The translations under genes and the position numbers were made by a program. From Carex sylvatica (taxonomy: Eukaryota; Streptophyta; Magnoliopsida; Poales; Cyperaceae), in NCBI GenBank assembly GCA_964058845.1, contig CAXKVR010000298.1, positions 1 to 23,625 of the forward strand: a stretch of DNA of 23,625 bases. The letters run 5' to 3'. The notes under the pieces were generated by a model that was not told the origin of the DNA, searched no databases, and worked only from the letters and a program-made list of their open reading frames with translations. Each line of letters begins with the position of its first letter. Position 1 is the stretch's first letter. Below, one piece after another: positions 9,837 to 19,200 of the stretch.

Positions 9837-9958
9837 ACACAGACCATGTAGATAAAGACACTAACTATGCATAGTCTACTCCAGGGGACACTGATTGGTG
9901 TGCAGACTCTAACCCAGAGGAGTACACGGATCGGATGGAGAGGGGACACGGACCGTGC
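9837..9958. repeat. Copia motif sites, integrase-RT linker
   Basis: ACACAGACCATGT (9837-9849) is the type A site with both CpG changed to CpA. A very decayed copy may follow 21 bp later (9858). ACACGGATCGGAT (9924) and ACACGGACCGTGC (9946-9958) are 22 bp apart. All lie in the variable linker between integrase and reverse transcriptase. Confidence 0.65.
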
Positions 9959-11554
9959 ATCATAACATAAGAGAACCAGATTGGAAGAAGAAGTGATACA
10001 GTCGGACAAGTAACAAGAAATACCACACTCAAACTCTCCAGAGGATGTTCCTGAGGTAAGTTATCTTCAAACTGAACCTGAAAGATGGTACCCTCTAAGA
10101 GCCACTCGGAATATACCACCAAAATAGTATAGAGAAGAGGGTAATAGACAAGAAGGATATGCAATATCCAATTATACCAGTATTATTGGGTTGTCCAATA
10201 TGATGAGAAATTTCACTGAAGAACTGTCAAAGATTCAGGTACCAAACAGTGTAGACGAAGCCTTGCAAGACTCCAAATGGGTTAAAGTAATGGAAATAGA
10301 AATGGAAGCCCTAAAAATCACAAAGACATGAAAGTTAGTGAAACTACAAAGTAGAAAGAAAACTGTTAGGTGCAAGTGAGTGTTCTCGATAAAATATGAT
10401 GCTACAGGTAAAGTTGAAAGGTATAAGGCAAGGTTGGTTGCGAAGGGTACACCCGGACATATGGAATAGATTTCCAGGAAAATTTTTCTCCAGTTGTAAA
10501 ACTTAACACAGTTCGAGTCTTATTGTCTATTGCAGCAAATCAGGACTGACCACTACATCAATTTGATGTGAAGAATGCATTCTTGCATGGAGATCTGCAG
10601 GAAGAGATCTATATGGAAATTCTACCAGGATACACACACCAAGAACAAGAGAAGTTGGTATGTAAGTTAGAGCGAAGTCTGTATGGATTGAAACAATCAC
10701 CACGAGCATGGTTTGGGCATTTTTGCAAAGCCATGAAGAAGTACAACTACACTCAAAGTGATTATGACCATACTCTATTCTACAAGCATCGTCAAGACAA
10801 GGTAACTATCCTAATTATCTATGTTGATGACATGATAATTACAGGGGATGATAGTGAGGAGATAGGGTGGCTAGAGCAGACATTATCATAGGAGTTTGAG
10901 ATAAAAAATCTAGGTGGTTTAAAATACTTCCTTGGAATGGAGGTGCTACGTTCAAACAGAGGTATCTCTCTATCACAATAAAAGTATACACTTGATTTAC
11001 TTGCAGAGGTGTGAATGCTAGACTGTAAGCCAGCCGATACACCTGTTGTCCAAAACTTGAAGTTTGAAGGTCTTTTAGATGATCCGGTTATCGATCATGA
11101 AGCCTATCAGAAACTGGTAGGTAAACAAATCTACTTATCACATACCAGACCTGACATTGCATATGCTGTAAGTATAGTAAGCCAATTCATGCATAACCCA
11201 AGGGAGAAACATATGGATGCTGTTGTTCACACAAAAGCGTATGGTACAAAGTTTCAGTACAGCAAGCTGTACCTTTTAACCTTTAATATACCTTCGGTTC
11301 AGACTGCAAGTGCACAGTCCTATCGAGTAGTATATCGTCGGGTATCGATCACAGGGACGGTTCAAATCTAAACCGGACTCTACTTAAATCAGTTAAAGAC
11401 TAGAAGTGAGAAATGGTTGGTTTTTGGTATTTAATTCCTAATCAATTCAATAACAGTAATTAAATGAAAGACAGTAAATAAACTTAGTGAAAATCAATAA
11501 TAAAAGGCGTTTCCAGGGTTTCAGACTTATCTCAGTTCTGCCTCTCAGTCCCTG

Positions 11555-11668
11555 ACACGGACCGTATAATTTCTGACACGGGTCGTATCAGCTTACACGG
11601 ACCGTGTAGTTTCCTACACGGGTCGTATCAGATTACACGGACCGTGTACTGTCGTACACGGGTCGTGT
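11555..11668. repeat. Six-site alternating motif array in R/U5 of the 3' LTR
   Basis: Sites start at 11555 (A), 11576 (B), 11595 (A), 11616 (B), 11635 (A) and 11656 (B). A is ACACGGACCGTRT and B is ACACGGGTCGTRT. Spacings are 21, 19, 21, 19, 21, giving a strict 40-bp A+B period. The array lies downstream of the predicted transcription start. Confidence 0.92.
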
Positions 11669-12373
11669 GGACTTCGAGTTAATGCACCAGTCACTGTTTC
11701 TTTACGTGGGTCCTTTGTGTAGGGTTCAACTGACCAGACCTAATGTTTCTAAACCTCAACTGTCGTATGTTGGTTTATCGACTTGGTATGGAATCTGCAA
11801 TATCTGCCCTCTTTGGCCTCTAAACCTCAACTGTTGTATATTGGTTCGAGTTACCAAGTTACTTGTTTGGAATACTAAAGGTAACCTCTTATCCGTCGAT
11901 AAGAGGAAATGTTCACCTTCCGGCTACTAGTTGGTTTCCCCTGTCGGATCACTAATCCTACCTCATGTACTTAGTCTGGTTGCAAGATCAAATTGGACAC
12001 AGTACCTTATAGATGTGGCCTCATCTAGTGGTCAAACCAAATAATAATCAAGCAATTCAAACTAAGCAATTAAAATCAATCACAATCAAGTAAACACAAA
12101 TTTCAAAGTAAAAATTCAATAACTAGATGCAAAACAAAACATTCGATTACATCTTAACCCTAGAAACAAATAAAACTACTCAAACATAGTAGTAAAACAG
12201 ATAACAAAGATAAAAGAATAAGAATTCATGCTAAAACCGAAGTACAAAGGAGATCCACAATAAAAACTCGCGTCTTTTGCTTCTCAACTTCGTCTCCAAG
12301 CAATAGCCGTCAATCTCTAACCCTAGAATTGTCTCTCTGCTCCAGAATTCCTTTTCTGGTGCAAGAAATCTCG

Positions 12374-12381
12374 TTTATATA
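12374..12381 (-). promoter_or_regulatory. LTR TATA box (3' LTR copy)
   Basis: TATATAAA on the minus strand, the only strong TATA box in the LTR. It places transcription start near 12345 and divides U3 (about 12345-12845) from R/U5. Confidence 0.7.
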
Positions 12382-12449
12382 GACTTTTGCCGACTTTCCA
12401 TCCCTCAGATTTCTTTCCAGAACTCCAGATCTCTTTCCGAATTTGTCTG

Positions 12450-12665
12450 ATACGACCCGTGTAACATCCTGTACGGGTCGTGTGCCTGTGTCTCTTCTGA
12501 GATCGAGTCAGCGGTCGTGTCTGTGGTCGAGTCGAGGTTGATACGACCCGTGTAACATCCTGTACGGGTCGTGTGCCTGTGTCTCTTCTGAGGTCGAGTC
12601 AGCAGTCGTGTCTGTGGTTGAGTCGAGGTTGGTACGACCCGCACAAGATTGTACACGGGTCGTGT
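12450..12665. repeat. Three 91-bp U3 repeats, each with an inverted motif pair
   Basis: Units begin at 12450, 12541 and 12632; the third is partial. Each starts with a reverse type B site (ACGACCCGTGT or variant) and has a forward type B site 21 bp later (12471, 12562, 12653), forming an inverted repeat. The block lies about 70-290 bp upstream of the LTR TATA box, where enhancers of LTR elements are usually found. Confidence 0.9.
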
Positions 12666-12845
12666 CAATACTTCTCAAATTCCAGATTCTCCTCGATTTC
12701 ATCTCATTCCTGCAAAATAAGAACAAACTTGCAGCAGTACCACATTCTATAGATATTTTAATAAAATACAACTGATTAAATGATTCTAGACACAGGTTTT
12801 GGTACAAAATATAGGTCGGAAAGTAGGTATGTTTGTGGGATATCA

Positions 12846-12880
12846 AATTCCCCCAAGCTGAAATCTTGCTTGTCCTCAAG
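12846..12880 (-). other. Polypurine tract next to the 3' LTR
   Basis: Minus strand: AGCTTGGGGGAATT immediately before the LTR start TGATATCC, preceded by TTGAGGACAAGC. A purine run ending at the LTR is the expected plus-strand primer. Confidence 0.85.
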
Positions 12881-13712
12881 CAAAAATCCCAACTCTAGGT
12901 AGGTCTTTAGATTAACTAAATGCAAATGAAATTCTAAATGTGAAAAATTCACGGGAGTTTGCTATTGTTAAGAACCCAAGAATCATTTTGGTCAATAACT
13001 TGGATTTCTTTGACAATTTTTGATTCACCCCACAGATTGACTAATCAGACTTCCTATTTGTGAGATGATTTAATAGTTGTAAAGACTAATTGCTCGAGTG
13101 ATCAATTATTTTTTTTTTTATTATTATTTTTTATTTATTTATTTAAAACTGGGCCCTTGTTTGTGGTGATTTTCATTCTTTGGGTTTAGGCCTCATTTAG
13201 GCTTAAGTTAGAAAGTTGTGGACTTTATGTGTTGATGTATGCAAAATTTCTATATATACATATATTATATTTTTTTGTTTTTAGTTTGGGAGACGAGCTC
13301 AAAGGCGCCCAATAGGACTTATTGCCAGTACTCTTATGTTCTTCATCTTTTCAAGTTTTTATTATATTTTGCATACACCATGAATACACACATCCAATGA
13401 TATTTATTCATACCAATGAATATCCCAATCTTTCTTTATTGAAAATCCCGTTTCTTTATTTTAAAGGCACATTTCAGTTTCCAATCAATTCAAGGTTTTT
13501 ATCTTTTCAGGTTCTCAAAACATCTCCTCTTAAGTAGTCTGTTAATTAATCATGGGGTTAGTTCCAAATGTTCAAGGTCATCCTAATTCTTTCCAAAACT
13601 TTTCAAAAGAATCCTTAATTCAAGCAATTCACGCAAATTATTCACCTAGAAATGTAAGCAAAAGGTAAATATGCCCTAAAAAGAAAACTAAATAAGTCAT
13701 AAATGCAAAAGT
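12881..13712. other. Noncoding spacer between ORF3 and the 3' LTR
   Basis: About 830 bases without a convincing reading frame and without any recognisable motif site. It includes a T/A-rich tract near 13108-13145. Long noncoding stretches between the last ORF and the 3' LTR are usual in Athila-type elements. Confidence 0.6.
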
Positions 13713-13751
13713 CTCCCCCCCAAGCTTAGTCTGAGCATTGTCCTCAATGCT
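13713..13751 (-). other. Second, internal polypurine-tract-like module
   Basis: Minus strand: TTGAGGACAATGCTCAGAC, then TAAGCTTGGGGGGGAGAC. It repeats the arrangement of the true tract at 12846-12880 (TTGAGGACAA, about 10 bases, AGCTTGGGGG) and lies just after the ORF3 stop codon. Confidence 0.6.
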
Positions 13752-13813
13752 TCAAGACTAAAAAGATAGAAAAAGATATAAAACTCGGGGAAAAGAGAAC
13801 AAACCTGAGCAAG

Positions 13814-15421
13814 CTAGGAAGGTGGGGCGCTAGGCCAGTAACCATGCTCCTCAAAGAAACGCCAATCTCGCATCTGGTCCTCGATCGTCGAGAGTCGCGA
13901 GCCCTGAGAAGTCAACTCGATCCGGATATCGGAGAGTGTGTCACCATGCTCAAGCTGGGTGGCCTGCATCTCGAGCTGAGTGGCTCGCATGGCAGAGATG
14001 AGCTGGTACATGTCCCAGGAGGTGGGGTCAGATGGGTGAGAGGGACCGGCGGCGTGAGAGGGACCGGCGGCAGAAGTAGAGGCGTGAACTGGTGGAGGGG
14101 AAGGTGGGGCGTCGAGCATCTCTATGTCAGCTGCATGAGATGGGTGGTCCTGAATAGGAGAAGGGAGTGGCGATCCACGAGCAGGAGGAGAGGGTGGCGG
14201 GCCATGAGCAGCCCGAGGTGGCCGTGAGAAGAGCCAGGTACTCCGATCATCGAAAGAGAGAGAGACCGGAAAAGGTAGAGGAAACAGAGTCCGATCGTCG
14301 GGCATACGCCAGAGAAAACGTCTACCAGCGGGGCTGTACTCAACCTTGATGAACTTGTAGGAGCGGAAGGCATCGATAGTCAACTGACGGGGACCGCTGC
14401 AAAGGTCATCATCGACGATCTGCAACCCTAACCGGTCCGCGATGAGAGTAACGTAGGCGCTAATGGTAACAGCGCCTCCCAACCGCGTAGAGCGCTGCTG
14501 ACGGAGCCAGTGGTGGATCATGATGAGCATCAGATCAGGCCGCTCGAGCTCGCTGTCTGGGCGGAGCATGTGATCCAACAACTGGAGGTCCTCGACATTG
14601 GCACGGGCGACTGTCTCGCCTCGTGCAAAGATGGTGCCACCCAGAATCCGGAGGATGCAGCGGAGGACGGGGTGAGGGACATTCAGACCCTTGAACTCCC
14701 GGTTGACCACAGAACCGGGCTCCATGCCGGAGATCAGGTTCCAAAAGTGGTCCTTGTCAAGATCGCCATGGAATGAGAGAGATGTAGTTTGGGGGTCAGC
14801 GGCAAAACCGAACCACTCGCGTAGAGTAGAGACCCAGACTCGGTGAGACTGATGGCAGAGCTGGAACTTGATGTACGGACGATCATTGTTGTTCCACTTG
14901 AGCTCTAGAGAAGAAAGAAACTCATGTGTGAGTTTCCTGTAGCCAAACATGTCAATGGCCCAGAAAGCAGGAGTAATCCCGATCCGGCCTGTAAGGCGAA
15001 GGAACTCGTCCTCGACGCCGAAGGCGCGAAGGGCAGCGAAGTCGACTACCCGAGTGTTCTCAATCTTGCGCTGCCGTAGGAGGTCAAAATGATCAAACTG
15101 GCGACGCGTGGATATGGGGAAATACTCATGCACATAAGCATCGGCCCTGTCAGTATAACCCTCAGAGGTGGTATCGCGCTCCTCAGTGTCAAAGGAACTC
15201 GAGCCAGAATGAGAGGGTTGGTATGAAGAGTGAGGAGAAGAGTGATGAGAAGAATGATGAGAAGAGTGAGAAGAAGAAGACGAGTGAGGAAGGGAGGAAC
15301 GGGAAGACGTAGCGTGGTCGGACCCAGAAGGAGTGGGCGTGCATGCACGTTGTTGTTGCGCGGCACGGAGAGCAAGCTGCCGCCGCTCATTGGCGTGCTT
15401 GGAGCGGCGTTCATTGAACAT
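13814..15421 (-). CDS. ORF3, Athila-type protein downstream of pol
   Basis: From the first ATG (15421) the product is about 535 residues; the frame is open a further 38 codons upstream but without an ATG. Regions: a basic N-terminus; a Ser/His-rich tract (about 35-77); a conserved-looking globular part (about 105-375) containing RQFDHFDLLRQRKI, WAIDMFGYRKLTHEFLSSLE and WVSTLREWFGF; a Pro/Ala-rich stretch (about 405-465); and a C-terminal helix with heptad-like spacing (about 470-518), a possible coiled coil. The core resembles proteins called ATHILA ORF-1 or putative plant transposon protein, whose function is unknown. I see no signal peptide or membrane helix, so an envelope role is not supported. 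It would need its own mRNA, and motif arrays fill the spacer in front of it. Confidence 0.75.
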   Translation of the reverse strand: MFNERRSKHANERRQLALRAAQQQRACTPTPSGSDHATSSRSSLPHSSSSSHSSHHSSHHSSPHSSYQPSHSGSSSFDTEERDTTSEGYTDRADAYVHEYFPISTRRQFDHFDLLRQRKIENTRVVDFAALRAFGVEDEFLRLTGRIGITPAFWAIDMFGYRKLTHEFLSSLELKWNNNDRPYIKFQLCHQSHRVWVSTLREWFGFAADPQTTSLSFHGDLDKDHFWNLISGMEPGSVVNREFKGLNVPHPVLRCILRILGGTIFARGETVARANVEDLQLLDHMLRPDSELERPDLMLIMIHHWLRQQRSTRLGGAVTISAYVTLIADRLGLQIVDDDLCSGPRQLTIDAFRSYKFIKVEYSPAGRRFLWRMPDDRTLFPLPFPVSLSFDDRSTWLFSRPPRAAHGPPPSPPARGSPLPSPIQDHPSHAADIEMLDAPPSPPPVHASTSAAGPSHAAGPSHPSDPTSWDMYQLISAMRATQLEMQATQLEHGDTLSDIRIELTSQGSRLSTIEDQMRDWRFFEEHGYWPSAPPS

Positions 15422-15438
15422 GGTGCACAGGAGGGCTG

Positions 15439-15632
15439 GTACGGGTCGGACAGACCGTGATACGGGTCGGACAGACAATGATACGGGCCGGACAAAGGCT
15501 GGTACGGGTCTGGTAAACACTGACCAAGGTCGGACCTAAGTTTGGTACGGTGGTGGTAAGTCCGACTCAGACCGGACAGGGTACTGGTATGACACGTACA
15601 CGGGTCGTACCAGGGGTTGGCGCGGGTCGGAC
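15439..15632. repeat. 21-bp motif minisatellite just upstream of ORF3
   Basis: Type B-like sites RTACGGGTCGGAC start at 15439, 15460, 15481 and 15502, exactly 21 bp apart, with a decayed copy at 15523. Two more sites lie at 15598 and 15620. The first is 18 bp from the ORF3 ATG. The 21-bp period keeps frame and gives a 7-residue repeat (RPVSLSV-like) in the open frame before the ATG. Confidence 0.85.
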
Positions 15633-15966
15633 TAGGGTTTGTGCACAGAAAACAGTCTCGGAGAGAGATGAGAGGGAAAGGAAAGGATACGTACCTGCGT
15701 GGAGGGAGACGTCGCAGGGGAAGAGCCGAAGGCCGAGAAGAGGAAAAGGCGGCGGATCGCCGCGGTGGAAGACAGTAGGCGGTGGTGGTGCAACTACACG
15801 GCGGAAGACACAAGGCAGTGGTGCTCAACAGATGCTTGGGTCGGATCGGATGAGCTGACTCGGAGAGGAGAAAGATGATGCTCGGGTCGGGCAAACAAGT
15901 CGAATGGGAGAGGGATTTAAAGAGAAGGGTGTAATTAATGCGGAGCGGACGCGACGGTTGGAGTCG

Positions 15967-16098
15967 ATACGGTCCGTATACATGCGACACGGGTCGTGTA
16001 AGACCGGACCGTGTGAACTGCTGAACGGGTCGTGCAAGCCCCCCTCCATGGTACGGGTCGTACAGAGTCTGTACGGGTCGTGTCAATCCGGGCCGTGT
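15967..16098. repeat. Motif array in the pol-ORF3 spacer
   Basis: Sites begin at 15967 (A), 15987 (B), 16002 (A), 16023 (B), 16051 (B), 16071 (B) and 16086 (degenerate A/B). Several spacings are 20-21 bp. Together with 15439-15632 this spacer of about 860 bases carries at least 13 sites and could contain a promoter or splice signals for ORF3. Confidence 0.8.
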
Positions 16099-16279
16099 GA
16101 GCTGCTGAACCTGAAACAATACTCTCCTGGTGTCCAAAACGCATGAGAACTAGAAAGAAACATGAAAGTAAGGAACAAAATGCAAAATAACCAAAAAGGA
16201 AATGAAAGTAAGGAACGAAAGTGCTTGGGTTGCCTCCCAAGAAGCGCTTGTTTTGGGTCTCGAGCTTGACCACATGTGG

Positions 16280-19200
16280 CTAAGTGTCGGCTGAGGCAGG
16301 ATCGAAGAGAGTCTGCTCGAAACGCTCAGTTTGGGGATGGTCAGCAATGTAGTGCTTGAGACGCTGACCATTGACTTTGAAAATCCGTCCATCAGAACTT
16401 GCAATCTCAATTGCGCCATAGTGATACACATTCGTCACTTGGAACGGGCCGGACCATCTAGACTTCAGTTTACCTGGAAAAAGTCTAAGTCGAGAGTTAA
16501 ATAAGAGGACAAGATTACCTTTACTGAATTCTCGCGGCGTAATGCGCTTGTCATGCACCTGCTTGGTTCTCTCTTTGTAGATTCGTGCGTTCTCGTAGGC
16601 TTGCAAACGCAACTCCTCCAACTCGTGTAAGTCAAGGATGCGCTTTTCGCCAGCTGCTACCATGTCCATATTGATTGTTCGCGTGGCCCAGTATGCCTTG
16701 TGTTCGAGTTCGACAGGTAGGTGGCAAGGTTTGCCGTACACCAGCTTGAAAGGGCTCATCCCGATCGGTGTTTTAAAGGCAGTTCGGTATGCCCAGAGCG
16801 CATCATTCAGCTTGAGTGACCAATCCTTGCGTGTCCTAGCCACAGTTTTCTCCAAGATGGACTTGATCTCCCTGTTGGAAATCTCAGCTTGACCATTAGA
16901 TTGTGGGTGATAAGAAGTGGTTACCTTATGGGTCACCCCATGACGACTCAAGAGATTGGCAAATTGGCGGTTGATGAAGTGCTTGCCTCCGTCACTGATG
17001 ACGGTTCGGGGTACCCCAAAGCGAGGGAAAATGATGTCATTGAACAGCTGTTTCACTGCATTAGAGTCTGCTTTCCTGCAAGCCACTGCTTCAACCCATT
17101 TGGACACGTAGTCGACGGCAACCAAGATGTACTCATACCCACATGACGATGGAAATGGTCCCATAAAATCAATGCCCCATACATCAAAGAGCTCTACCTC
17201 GAGGATAGAATGAAGAGGCATCTCATGGCGTCGGGTGATGTTCCCGGTACGTTGACACTTGTCACAAGACGAGACAAAGGTTCTCGCGTCCCTAAAAATT
17301 GAAGGCCAAAAGAAACCAGATTGCAATACCTTTGTTGCTGTCTTGGAGAAGGAAGCATGACCGCCATAAGCTGAGGAGTGGCAATGCTCGAGAATGGAAC
17401 GCGTCTCCTCGTACGGCACGCATCGTCGATAGATACTGTCTACACCTGCTTTGAAAAGATAAGGGTCGTCCCAAAAGTAATACCTGGCATCGGAGCGAAG
17501 CTTCTTCTTCTGCTGGTATGTCATGGTGGACGGGAAAGCTCCAGAAACAAGAAAATTCGCGATGTCTGCATACCAAGGGGTAGATTGGGTGCTGATACGG
17601 ACCGTGTCACTGGTGGTGCGACTCTGGTGGTGAATTACACGACCCGTGTGGGAATCTGTACGGTCCGTGTCAGGGATGCCCTGAACCGAGAGGAGATGTT
17701 CATCAGGGAACGAGTCATTGATCGGTAGGTTGGCGTTGCCCATGTCTTCCCAACGAAGGCGGGATAGATGGTCCGCCACAGTGTTTTCAACGCCCTTTTT
17801 GTCCTTAATTTCAATATCAAATTCCTGCAAAAGAAGGATCCATCTAATCAATCGAGGTTTAGCGTCTTGTTTACTCAACAAATACCTGAGTGCAGCATGG
17901 TCCGTGTAGATAACTATCTTTGAACCAACCAAGTAGGATCTGAACTTGTCGAGAGCGAAAACGATGGCGAGAAGCTCTTTCTCAGTCGTGGTGTAGTTCA
18001 TCTGGGCTGGATCCAGCACCTTGCTAGCGTAATAGATAGCACACGGCTTGCTGTCCTTCCTCTGCCCGAGGACCGCTCCCACGGCATAATCGCTAGCATC
18101 GCACATCAGTTCGAATGGTAGAGACCAGTCAGGTAGCTGCAAGATGGGCGCTGAAATTAGAGCTTCTTTCAACTTGCAGAAAGATTGAACACAATCATCA
18201 GTAAAAATGAAATCAGAGTCCTTAATGAGCAGATTGGTCAGTGGTTTCGCGATCTTAGAGAAATCCTTGATGAACCGTCGATAGAAACCTGCATGTCCAA
18301 GAAAACTGCGAACCCCTTTAACACTGGTCGGGATCTCGAGTTTTTCGATCACCTCAATCTTAGCTTTATCAACTTCAATGCCTTTTGAGGTCACAACATG
18401 TCCTAGGACGACACCTTCCTGAACCATGAAGTGACATTTTTCCCAATTAAGAATCAGATTGACATCCTCGCATTTCTGCAAAATCTTACAGAGGTTAGCT
18501 AAACAAGTATCAAAACAAACACCATAGACGGAAAAGTCATCCATAAAAACCCCAACCTCATTCTCAATAAAGTCAGAAAAGATGGCCATCATGGCCCTCT
18601 GGAAGGTTGCTGGTGCATTACAAAGACCAAAAGGCATCCTACGATAGGCAAATGTACCATAGGGACAGGTAAAAGTGGTCTTTTCTTGGTCATTTGGGTG
18701 GATGGGTATTTGGAAGAAACCAGAATAACCATCAAGGTAACAGAAGTAAGAATGACTAGCAAGCCTTTCCAGGAGTTGGTCAACAAATGGTAATGGAAAA
18801 TGATCTTTGCGCGTTGCTGCGTTGAGTTTCCGATAGTCAACACACATTCGATAACCAGACACGACACGCGTTTGGATCAACTCATTTTTCTCATTCCGTA
18901 CCACTGTCGCGCCTCCTTTCTTTGGAACAACATGAATTGGACTCACCCATTTGCTATCAGAGATTGGGTAGATAATACCTGCATCGAGGAGTTTGAAAAT
19001 CTCCTTTTTGACTACCTCTTTCAGATTGGGGTTGAGTCGTCGCTGGTGCTCAACAGAGGGCTTGTGATCATCCTCGAGTAGGATACGGTGCGAGCAGATA
19101 GATGGATGGATGCCCTTCAGGTCCTTGATGGAATATCCTAGCGCGCCTTTGTGAATTTTTAGTTTCTCCAAGAGTTGAGTGGTCTGATCGGAATCTAAAC

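Larger units (their letters stand above)
7816..11223 (+). mobile_element. Decayed Ty1/copia retrotransposon, interrupted by a gypsy element
   Basis: From left to right: a 5' LTR (7816-8148), tRNA-iMet primer site (8149-8160), a truncated gag, protease, integrase, reverse transcriptase and the first part of RNase H. The order protease-integrase-RT-RNase H defines Ty1/copia. Sequence stops matching copia at 11223, where the LTR of the gypsy element begins inside the RNase H region. The remaining 3' end and 3' LTR should lie beyond the right edge of the window. The element is full of in-frame stop codons and is not autonomous. Confidence 0.88.
8183..11223 (+). pseudogene. Copia gag-pol polyprotein, broken
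   Basis: The frame starts at ATG 8183. About 100 residues of gag-like N-terminus run to 8482 with a stop at 8306; the main gag body and zinc knuckle are missing. Protease follows (WVIDSGATDHMT at 8571-8606), then the pre-integrase LLWHKRLGH (about 8958), whose CxxC pair is deleted. The integrase core has DD near 9137, SDNGGEF near 9263 and the E of GVVERKN near 9375. Reverse transcriptase has YVDDMIITG near 10822. The RNase H start (SHTRPDIAYAVS) is cut at 11223. In-frame stops lie at 8306, 8483, 8840, 9122, 9683, 10329, 10377, 10547, 10889, 10979 and 11012, with a frameshift near 10447 and at least one more between 9690 and 10300. Many of the stops fit C-to-T or G-to-A change. Confidence 0.88.
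11224..12845 (-). repeat. Gypsy 3' LTR (complete, 1622 bp)
   Basis: It starts TG and ends CA. The left boundary is where it departs from copia sequence and where the second copy begins after the primer site (22422). The right boundary is the TGATATCC start (minus strand) just after the polypurine tract. In minus orientation it has a U3 with three 91-bp repeats (12450-12665), a TATATAAA box (12374-12381), and an array of six motif sites downstream (11555-11668). Compared with the other copy I see about seven substitutions and a 3-bp indel near 12008. Confidence 0.92.

Noticed and set aside
11555..11668. A CRISPR-like array of short palindromic repeats
   Set aside because: The repeats are only 13 bp, spacers are 6-8 bp and not unique, and the context is a plant LTR retrotransposon.
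11667..11930. 87-codon frames inside both LTRs (also 22865-23128)
   Set aside because: Present because the LTRs are duplicates. They resemble no known protein and lie in R/U5.
13844..14776. Several + strand frames opposite ORF3
   Set aside because: Shadows of the GC-rich ORF3 coding strand, with arginine- and glycine-rich composition and no domains.
13814..15421. ORF3 as an envelope-like protein
   Set aside because: No signal peptide, no transmembrane helix and no cysteine pattern to support it. Position after pol is the only argument.
15046..16137. A 363-codon open frame overlapping ORF3 on the same strand
   Set aside because: It begins with TTG, has low-complexity Pro/Leu/Ser/Arg content, overlaps the ORF3 start in another frame, and owes its openness to motif repeats that lack stops in this frame.
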